Shown here: positions 6,937-12,840 of the stretch, one piece after another | Position numbering within the stretch: position 1 is the stretch's first letter | How the letters are laid out: each line of letters begins with the position of its first letter | Assembly (NCBI RefSeq): GCF_004138495.1 | Contig: NZ_ML142853.1 | Coordinates: 26,600-39,439 of the forward strand | From: Phytoactinopolyspora endophytica | Lineage (GTDB): Bacteria; Actinomycetota; Actinomycetes; Jiangellales; Jiangellaceae | Length of the DNA: 12,840 nucleotides | Direction: 5' to 3' | Translations under genes and position numbers: made by a program | The notes under the pieces: generated by a model | What the model was told of the DNA's origin: nothing | The model's input: only the letters and a program-made list of their open reading frames with translations | Database searches by the model: none

Positions 6937-7928
6937 CGGGAGACCCTTTCGAACCGTATTCTCGGGTCCAACCACGCCAGCAATAGATCTGCCACCAATG
7001 TGCCGACAACCGTGAGCACAGACAGGATCAAGATTATGCTTGCGGCAAGATAGACGTCTTGATTGATTACCGACCCCAGCAGCAGTGGCCCGGTCGTCTG
7101 AAGGTTGAGCACGATCGATACCAGGACCTCGCCGCCCACTATTGAGGGAAGAAGCCAACCGATAGTCGACACGATCGGATTGATGGCGATCCGCAAGGGG
7201 TAACGAACCAGAACCGCGCTTTCCCTCATCCCCTTCGCCCGTGCGGTGATGACGTACTGCTTCTCCAACTCGTCCAGTAGGTTTCCTCGCATCACGCGGA
7301 TCACACTGGCCGTGCCGGCCGTACCGATGATCAGGACGGGAAACCATATTCGACTGAGCAGATCCAACACCTTGTCGAGGCTCCACGGCGCATCGACAAA
7401 TTCTTCGGAGAAGGAACCGCTCATGTTCACACCGAACAACCAATGAAAAAGCCAGAGCAGGATGAGAGCGACCAAGAAGTTCGGCGTCGCCAGGCCGATG
7501 AAGCCCAGGAACGTGAACAGATAGTCGAAGAGCGAATTCTTGTGAACCGCGGAGTAGACTCCTATCGGCACCGCGACCGCGAAGATGAACGCCACGGTGG
7601 CAAGGGAGATCACGATCGTCAACGGGATACGTTCCGCGAGCAAGTCAGCTACCGGCCTGTCCCACTGGAATGACCTTCCCAGATCTCCGCGCAGGAAATC
7701 GCCCATCCAATTGAGATACCGAGCCCAGATGTTCTGGTCCAGGCCGTACTGCTGTATCAGCGCCGCTCGTTCCGCTTCGGTCATCTCGAAACCCTGCGAA
7801 GCACGTTGCGCCTCAATACGGCTGACCACGTCGCCAGGGGGAAGCTCGATGATGATGAACGACACGACCGAGACGGCGAACAGCACAGGCAGCAGCATCA
7901 TGAGCCGACGCAGGACGTAGCCTCCCAT
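6933..7928 (-). CDS. ABC transporter permease, OppB/DppB type
   Basis: This is the partner membrane subunit of the importer, 331 residues from ATG 7928. MGGYVLRRLMMLLPVLF leads into the first helix (to about residue 28), followed by the usual extracytoplasmic stretch with QYGLDQNIWARYLNWM and LRGDLGRSF. The permease domain follows, with helices at about 103-127, 136-163, 196-210, 249-274 and 296-320. The EAA-type loop is EKQYVITARAKGMRESAV near 222-239. I prefer ATG 7928 over GTG 7937 because AGGTGA sits five bases upstream and homologues start this way. The gene begins about 50 bp after the binding-protein stop and ends in a 4-bp ATGA overlap with the OppC-type gene. It is full length and not degenerate. 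Confidence 0.93.
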   Translation of the reverse strand: MGGYVLRRLMMLLPVLFAVSVVSFIIIELPPGDVVSRIEAQRASQGFEMTEAERAALIQQYGLDQNIWARYLNWMGDFLRGDLGRSFQWDRPVADLLAERIPLTIVISLATVAFIFAVAVPIGVYSAVHKNSLFDYLFTFLGFIGLATPNFLVALILLWLFHWLFGVNMSGSFSEEFVDAPWSLDKVLDLLSRIWFPVLIIGTAGTASVIRVMRGNLLDELEKQYVITARAKGMRESAVLVRYPLRIAINPIVSTIGWLLPSIVGGEVLVSIVLNLQTTGPLLLGSVINQDVYLAASIILILSVLTVVGTLVADLLLAWLDPRIRFERVSR

Positions 7929-7978
7929 GCGGTTCACCTACTCTCGCACTCGCAGTAACACGACTCGCGTACCGACGA

Positions 7979-9967
7979 TCATTCTTCTATGTACCACTGT
8001 TCCATGCTCATCTCGACCACGACGCTGAAGACATCGCTGTTCCCCTCAGGAACATTCCGCAAGCGGGCCGAGAAGGGCATAGGAAGCTGCGTGGACTCTA
8101 TCGGGACTATGGTCCAGATGTTCTCTCGATAGTTGTCGACCATACCGTCGGCGGCGGCACTTCTTTCCTGCGATCCGGGCTCGGCAGCCATCATCTGCTC
8201 ATAGAGACCGTAAAGCTCTTGGACTGCGTCAGGCGGCTCCTCGCCACGTTCGCCGCCCGACGAGTACCACTCGCCCCACGCAGGAGCCCAGAAGGCACCA
8301 AACTTGTGTGGCAAGTAGTCTTCTCCATATCCGGCTGCCATGGCGTCTGGATCGGCAATCCAGAAGACGCTTGCCTTGACGTCGTTGCCAAGCTCCGCCT
8401 GCGTCCCGTCATCGATCTGGCGCAGCGTCGTATCGATTCCGACGTCCTTCCAGTACCCCGCCACCAGCTCGGTGATCGGTACGTGTGAGTCAGTGCGGGG
8501 CACGATCTCGAAAGGAATCGCGAACCGTTCGCCATCAGGCCCGAGCCGGAACCCCTCGCCATCGCGCTCGTCCAGGCCCATTTCGTCCAGAAGCCCGTTA
8601 GCTTCGTCCAGGCTATACTCCGCAGGATTGACTCGCTCCGGAACGGAGCCGAACTCGGAGAAGAAGAACGTATCCAGAATCTCCTGTCGGTCGATCGCGA
8701 GGCTCAACGCCCGGCGGAAGCGGAGATCGCGGACGACTTCTCTCCATGTGTTGTCTGGATGCGTGAGATTAAGCTCGAAGTTGATCGGACATCTGTAGTT
8801 GCGCGGCATATGTAGGTTCAATTCACCAGCATCACGCCGCTCCGCAAGCAGCGGCACGTGCTGAATTGACAGCTCCTGGCCCACGTAATCAAACTCTCCA
8901 AAGAGGGTCCGCGAAGCCAGTGCATCCACGTCTTCCACGACGGATGCACGGAGTTCATCCACGTACGGCAACTGATTCCCGTCGATGTCGACCTTGAAGT
9001 AGTACGGATTTCGCTCATACCGGAGAACGCTGGTTCCGCCGTCCGCCATCACCCATGGCGTCAACGTTGGATGACCCGCCCTGGTCCTGTCGGAGACATT
9101 CTGCACGCCGTCCATCTGTTTAGCATGGAAAAGATGGTGCCATTCTCCTTCGTCGATCGACTCGTCTTTCATCATCTCATTCAGAGCGCCAGCGTCGGCG
9201 TAGTTCTCGTGAAACTGCTCAAGGTAGTGCCGTGGCTTGATAACGTCGCCATAGCCCACAAAGCCGCTACCGGCAAGCTGGGCAGTAAAGTCCCCATAAG
9301 GCTCATCGAATACGAGACTGAACGTGTATTCATCGATGATCGTGAGTTCCGCAGGCGGCCCGTCGAACCGTCTTGCGGCGCGCAAATACGTCGGGACGGA
9401 GGGTGTTATCTGTTCGTTGAACAGGACGTCCTCGAATGCAAACCGAACATCCTCGGACGTTACTGGTTCACCGTCGGACCAGTGCAGTCCTTCACGCATG
9501 TGGAAGGTGAAACGAGTGTTCTCCTCGTTTGCCTCGTATCCGGCAAGGACATTTCCTTCGATCGACTCGCCGTCGACATATCCGAAGCCGCCCGGAGACC
9601 ATAGGAGCGGCTCGGTGTTGGCTATCTGCACGCTGCGATCAAAGTTTGGATTCCGCTGCGGTAGTTGCAGTGTTCCGCCATATCGTCCGGGTTCGAAGCC
9701 GACCGGTCCGTCGTCGAGCAGTGTGCCAGGCCCGACAACGAAGGGCTGCTTGGGTAAGCGCCCGGCTACTGGCGGGAGCTCGCCCGCTTCGACCCGTCCC
9801 ATGAGCATCGGAGATTCCCCGTAGTCTCCTGGGCTTGGCGTCCGGCGCACGTCCGAGGTGTCAGATCCACTGTTGCCCTCGCTGCCACCAGAAGTGCAGG
9901 CCGTGAGCAGCGCCGCGCTTGTCGTGCCCCAAATGAAGCTGCGTCGTGAAAGAGTTCGGCGTTCCAC
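7979..9967 (-). CDS. Family 5 extracellular solute-binding lipoprotein
   Basis: This is the substrate-capture component of the Opp-type importer, 662 residues, anchored to the outer face of the membrane. The N-terminus combines a twin-arginine motif (SRRSFIW at 7-13) with the lipobox LLTAC, so Cys24 should be lipidated. A Ser/Gly/Asp-rich linker follows to about residue 50. The family 5 fold (SBP_bac_5) is seen in REGLHWSDGEPVTSEDVRFA, RNPYYFKVDIDGNQLPYVDE and LRFRRALSLAIDRQEI. At 662 residues it is longer than typical peptide-binding members (about 500-550), like the large members linked to oligosaccharide uptake. The GTG start at 9967 has a strong GAGGAGGAG site just upstream (9980-9972). 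It follows the rhamnosidase gene by 94 bp, without a visible terminator. The ligand is inferred to be a rhamnose-containing oligosaccharide or glycoside. Confidence 0.93.
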   Translation of the reverse strand: MERRTLSRRSFIWGTTSAALLTACTSGGSEGNSGSDTSDVRRTPSPGDYGESPMLMGRVEAGELPPVAGRLPKQPFVVGPGTLLDDGPVGFEPGRYGGTLQLPQRNPNFDRSVQIANTEPLLWSPGGFGYVDGESIEGNVLAGYEANEENTRFTFHMREGLHWSDGEPVTSEDVRFAFEDVLFNEQITPSVPTYLRAARRFDGPPAELTIIDEYTFSLVFDEPYGDFTAQLAGSGFVGYGDVIKPRHYLEQFHENYADAGALNEMMKDESIDEGEWHHLFHAKQMDGVQNVSDRTRAGHPTLTPWVMADGGTSVLRYERNPYYFKVDIDGNQLPYVDELRASVVEDVDALASRTLFGEFDYVGQELSIQHVPLLAERRDAGELNLHMPRNYRCPINFELNLTHPDNTWREVVRDLRFRRALSLAIDRQEILDTFFFSEFGSVPERVNPAEYSLDEANGLLDEMGLDERDGEGFRLGPDGERFAIPFEIVPRTDSHVPITELVAGYWKDVGIDTTLRQIDDGTQAELGNDVKASVFWIADPDAMAAGYGEDYLPHKFGAFWAPAWGEWYSSGGERGEEPPDAVQELYGLYEQMMAAEPGSQERSAAADGMVDNYRENIWTIVPIESTQLPMPFSARLRNVPEGNSDVFSVVVEMSMEQWYIEE

Positions 9968-10061
9968 TGTGCTCCTCCTCGTTGAAAGAGATGCGGACTC
10001 GTTGGTGAGTAGCGGTAACTCCCCTTGTCGTTGCTGCTCCTCAAGCGTCTCGATGTTGCCC

Positions 10062-12728
10062 CTAGCGACCGCCTACCTGACGTGTCGCAGGGTTGCGTGT
10101 GCTTAGTCGGTAGCTTCCAGATGTCAGGCACTCAGGCTCTGCGCCGGGAAGAACGACATCGGCACTCGTGCCGGGCGGAATGACAACCTCCGCTGTGAAG
10201 CGATCGCCGTCCACGTACCACTTTGATTCAATCCGGCCGTAAGGAGAGTCGTGCGTGGCACTGGCGGACACGAGGCCACCTCCTGGGCAAGGCTTGATGG
10301 TGAAGTGCCGGTAACCGGGGAAGTCTTGGTTCGGCCGTATGCCGGCCACGTAGCGGTGCAGAAACGAGGCCACCGCGCCCTTGCTGTAATGATTGAGGGA
10401 ACCGACGCCTTTGGGTGCGTTCGGTCTGCCTTCCTCGTCCAAGCCGGACCAGTGTTCCCACACCGTTGTGCCTCCCCGGTTGATCATGGCCAGCCAGGAG
10501 GGCTCGGCGTCCTGTAGGAGCAACTCGTATGCCACGTCGACGTGTCCTGCATCCGCAAGAACCGGCAGAAGGTCCGCGGTGGCAAGAAAGCCCGTGTCGA
10601 GATGTGTGTCCGCCTTGCGGATCAGGTCCACAAGACGCTCGGCGACCTGTGCTCTCGCGGCTCCCGGTACTAGATCAAAGGCGAGCGAGCGTACGTACGT
10701 CGCCTGCGTGTCGGGCTTGAGTAGACCGTCAGGCCGCATGAATTCAGCCTGCCAGGCTGCCTTCACCGACGCCGCGTACTCGTCGTACCGCGAACCCTCG
10801 TCTGCTCGCCCTACGACCCGAGCCATGTTGGCCAGCAGCTTGGTGGACCGGTAAAGGTAAGCTGTGGCAAGGCTGCTGTGATCTGCCGTGTGCAACGTGG
10901 CCATGTGCGATTCGATGTCGCCCGATCCGGAACTCTTCGACAGCATGTCCGGTTCGAGCCACTCACCGAAATGGAATCCCGTGTTCCATATATGGGGTTC
11001 ATGCGGGGACAGTGGCTCCCGGGCAGACTCCCGCGGTGAATCTGGCTGCTGTCGAGCCTTTCGCTGGGCATAGTGCACCCACGCCGCCATCGAATCCCAT
11101 TGCTGCGCGACCAGATCACGATCACCGTACGCCTGGTAGACCTCCCAGGGAACGATCACGGCGGCGTCGCCCCAGCCTGCCGATCCAAGCGGATGAAACG
11201 GTGCGGCCTCATGGTTGGGCGCGCAGTACCACACCTCACCCTCCTCGCGTTGGTCTGCGGCCAGGTCACGCAGCCACTTCGTTGAGAACCCCGCGACGTC
11301 GTAGAGGAATGCGGCGGTCGGTATGAAAATCTGCCAATCACCGGTCCACCCGGCGCGCTCACGTGTAGGACAATCCGTGGGGATGTCGCACGCGTTGCCG
11401 CGAAAACTCCACACGATCGCGTCGTGCAGCCGGTTGAGCCTGTCATCGCTGCATTCGAACCACCCCGTTCGTCGCAGGTCCGTATGGACGACGACGCCCC
11501 GCACTTCGCCGGATCTCAAGTCGTCCGGATGTCCCTCGACGCGGACATAGCGGAATCCGTGCGTGGTGTGCCGTGGCTCAAACGAATCGCCCATCCTTCC
11601 GGCAGAAGTGACCTGATCGCGCTGAAACGGCTCTCCACGTTCAACGGCGCCGTCGGCGATATGGTCGATCGTGAGATCGTCATCCGTATCCAGCGCCTCC
11701 CCATGAGTCAACGTAAGGGTGTTGCCGGCCGGCCCAAGGTTGCTGAGCCTGATCCAACCGTTAATGTTCTGCCCTAGATCAACAATTTGTCGGTCCGGAT
11801 ACGGTCGGCTCACCGTGACCGGTGACACCTCCTCAATACGCCGCACCGGAGGCGCTACAGGACCGCACATGCGACTGAAATCCACATCCGTAGCCGTCCG
11901 CACTGGCGCCCAGTCGGCCAGGTCGATGTCTGGATCGCACCAATCCAGGCGAACGTCACGGAGATCGACCACCTGGCCCCGCATAAGGTTTGCGCACTTG
12001 ATGGGCCCACCAGCGTAGAACCAGTCACTCCCAGTCCCATAGCGGTTCAGGCTCCCGTTGAATCCCTGCACTTCAAGCTGAGCCAGCAGACCGACATGCA
12101 TGTTCCGGTAGCGGGGCGTCCATCCGATCCATCCCCCGGAAAGCACGGCCGCAAGGACGTTCTCGCCGGCCACCAGCAGGTCGGTCACATCGAAGCTCTG
12201 CACTTGGAGGCGCGATTCATAGCTGGTGAAGCCGGGCGTCAGCTCCGCATCGCCCACCCTATGGCCGTTGATGAAGAACTCATAGATGCCGTGCGCCGTG
12301 ACGTACAGCCGCGCTCGGCGCACCAGACCGGAAAGGTCGGCTGTTCCCCTGAACACTAAACATCGGTCGGCGTCTCGTTCGCCCTGTGTACACGTCGACG
12401 GCTCGATCCAGCTCGTCTTCCAGTCGGAGAGGTCAAGCAAGCCCATCTCCCACCGGCCGTATTCTGACCACGCTGATTCACCGATATCGGTCCACACTTT
12501 GACTGTCCAGTCCACGTGCTCGCGCGAGCACAGAGCAGGACCGGCGTAGGGCACCAAGATTGACTGGTCAGACTTCACCGTTCCCGAGTCCCACCGTCCG
12601 GCTCGAATCCGATACGCCAGCTGTCGCGTGCAGCCTTCGGGCAACCACCATGACAACCGTGGCTGAGCCATGGTGATGCCACACGCTTCCTCAAGGTGTT
12701 CAACCATGAGACGTTCAGGCTGCATCAT
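10062..12728 (-). CDS. Alpha-L-rhamnosidase, GH78, cytoplasmic
   Basis: This enzyme hydrolyses terminal alpha-L-rhamnose from glycosides or oligosaccharides by inversion. From ATG 12728 it has 888 residues. N-terminal beta domains include RLSWWLPEGCTRQLAYRI near 24-41 and the carbohydrate-binding-like YVTAHGIYEFFINGHRVG near 142-159. The (alpha/alpha)6 catalytic domain holds DCPTRERAGWTGD at 452-464, and a C-terminal beta domain follows GGTTVWEHWSGL (752-763). Spacing within the first motif matches Bacillus RhaB D567/E572/D579 exactly, giving D452, E457 (general acid) and D464. E758 corresponds to E841 (general base), though the domain between is about 30 residues longer here. There is no signal peptide, so it acts after import. 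An upstream TTG at 12809 would extend the frame with basic, unconserved sequence. I prefer 12728 because AGGGAG lies six bases upstream. The next ATG (12725) is adjacent. Confidence 0.95.
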   Translation of the reverse strand: MMQPERLMVEHLEEACGITMAQPRLSWWLPEGCTRQLAYRIRAGRWDSGTVKSDQSILVPYAGPALCSREHVDWTVKVWTDIGESAWSEYGRWEMGLLDLSDWKTSWIEPSTCTQGERDADRCLVFRGTADLSGLVRRARLYVTAHGIYEFFINGHRVGDAELTPGFTSYESRLQVQSFDVTDLLVAGENVLAAVLSGGWIGWTPRYRNMHVGLLAQLEVQGFNGSLNRYGTGSDWFYAGGPIKCANLMRGQVVDLRDVRLDWCDPDIDLADWAPVRTATDVDFSRMCGPVAPPVRRIEEVSPVTVSRPYPDRQIVDLGQNINGWIRLSNLGPAGNTLTLTHGEALDTDDDLTIDHIADGAVERGEPFQRDQVTSAGRMGDSFEPRHTTHGFRYVRVEGHPDDLRSGEVRGVVVHTDLRRTGWFECSDDRLNRLHDAIVWSFRGNACDIPTDCPTRERAGWTGDWQIFIPTAAFLYDVAGFSTKWLRDLAADQREEGEVWYCAPNHEAAPFHPLGSAGWGDAAVIVPWEVYQAYGDRDLVAQQWDSMAAWVHYAQRKARQQPDSPRESAREPLSPHEPHIWNTGFHFGEWLEPDMLSKSSGSGDIESHMATLHTADHSSLATAYLYRSTKLLANMARVVGRADEGSRYDEYAASVKAAWQAEFMRPDGLLKPDTQATYVRSLAFDLVPGAARAQVAERLVDLIRKADTHLDTGFLATADLLPVLADAGHVDVAYELLLQDAEPSWLAMINRGGTTVWEHWSGLDEEGRPNAPKGVGSLNHYSKGAVASFLHRYVAGIRPNQDFPGYRHFTIKPCPGGGLVSASATHDSPYGRIESKWYVDGDRFTAEVVIPPGTSADVVLPGAEPECLTSGSYRLSTRNPATRQVGGR

Positions 12729-12734
12729 GCTGAG

Positions 12735-12740
12735 CTCCCT
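12735..12740 (-). promoter_or_regulatory. Ribosome binding site of the rhamnosidase gene
   Basis: The minus strand reads AGGGAG, six bases, then ATG at 12728. This favours that start over the open but poorly initiated frame extending upstream to the window edge. Confidence 0.7.
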
Positions 12741-12764
12741 TTCGTAGATTCGACCCCGGTAGCC

Positions 12765-12779
12765 GCCGGCAACACCGGC
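12765..12779. repeat. Inverted repeat GCCGG-N5-CCGGC upstream of the rhamnosidase
   Basis: Five-base arms flank the loop CAACA about 37-51 bp before the rhamnosidase start. There is no T-tract, so a terminator is unlikely. It could be a regulatory dyad or chance in GC-rich DNA. Confidence 0.3.
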
Positions 12780-12812
12780 CGTTCCTGCTCTCCTGCGTCC
12801 CGGCCGCAACGA

Positions 12813-12824
12813 GTCCGGCCGGAC
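12813..12824. repeat. Perfect 12-bp palindrome GTCCGGCCGGAC upstream of the rhamnosidase
   Basis: An uninterrupted 12-bp palindrome lies 85-96 bp before the rhamnosidase start. It could be a repressor site for the operon. GC-rich palindromes of this length also arise by chance, and the complete upstream context is outside the window. Confidence 0.3.
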
Positions 12825-12840
12825 ACCTGCTATTCGCTTC

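Larger units (their letters stand above)
12729..12840. promoter_or_regulatory. Upstream region of the rhamnosidase operon (to window edge)
   Basis: This 112-bp segment precedes the first visible gene of the operon. It contains two GC-rich dyads, listed separately. In one minus-strand frame a TAG at 12832-12830 would fit the end of an upstream gene, but only a few codons are visible, so this is a guess. I see no convincing -35/-10 promoter. The operon may begin further right, beyond the window. Confidence 0.35.

Noticed and set aside
6937..7443. Open N-terminal extension of the OppC-type frame (169 extra codons)
   Set aside because: This stretch lies over the OppB-type gene in another frame. 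It is rich in Arg/Gly with no family resemblance, and a coupled ATGA start at 6936 fits homologues.
9071..9604. 177-codon plus-strand open frame opposite the solute-binding protein
   Set aside because: It is a shadow of a conserved gene. It shows no family motif and no plausible ribosome binding context was evident.
9968..10061. Possible promoter or terminator between the rhamnosidase and binding-protein genes
   Set aside because: I found no clear hairpin and no -35/-10 pair in these 94 bp, only the strong ribosome binding site next to GTG 9967.
12729..12809. 27-residue N-terminal extension of the rhamnosidase from TTG 12809
   Set aside because: It is basic, unconserved sequence with a rare start codon, whereas ATG 12728 has a well-spaced AGGGAG site.

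Overview
The window reads as chromosomal DNA of a high-GC actinobacterium. GC is roughly 60% by eye (not counted). Several starts are GTG behind strong GGAGG-type ribosome binding sites. The solute-binding protein carries a Tat-type lipoprotein signal, and the RmlC protein resembles the mycobacterial form. I cannot name the genus. All complete genes look intact. I see no rRNA, tRNA, CRISPR, transposase or phage gene.

Left part (1-2121): surface-polysaccharide genes. A partial, unrecognised gene runs off the left edge. Its start overlaps the stop of rmlC (dTDP-4-dehydrorhamnose 3,5-epimerase) by 4 bp. About 226 bp of intergenic DNA, holding a perfect 6+6+6 inverted repeat, separates rmlC from a divergently transcribed polysaccharide pyruvyl transferase family gene. 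Together these suggest synthesis of a rhamnose-containing, possibly pyruvylated, cell-wall or exopolysaccharide.

Right part (2141-12728): seven tightly packed minus-strand genes that look like one operon. In order of transcription they are: a cytoplasmic GH78 alpha-L-rhamnosidase; a Tat/lipoprotein extracellular solute-binding protein of family 5; two permeases of the OppB and OppC types; two ATPases of the OppD and OppF types; and an FAD-dependent oxidoreductase of the FAD_oxidored (PF12831-like) type. The likely logic is import first, cleave later. The lipoprotein captures a rhamnosylated oligosaccharide or glycoside, the Opp-type transporter imports it, the rhamnosidase removes terminal rhamnose in the cytosol, and the flavoenzyme oxidises (or reduces) the sugar or aglycone. 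The pyruvyl transferase and oxidoreductase genes converge with a 19-bp gap.

The most interesting element is the flavoenzyme at the end of the rhamnoside uptake operon, whose substrate cannot be read from sequence. The enlarged binding protein and enlarged extracytoplasmic segment of the OppC-type permease also suggest a ligand other than a small peptide. No regulator gene lies inside the window.
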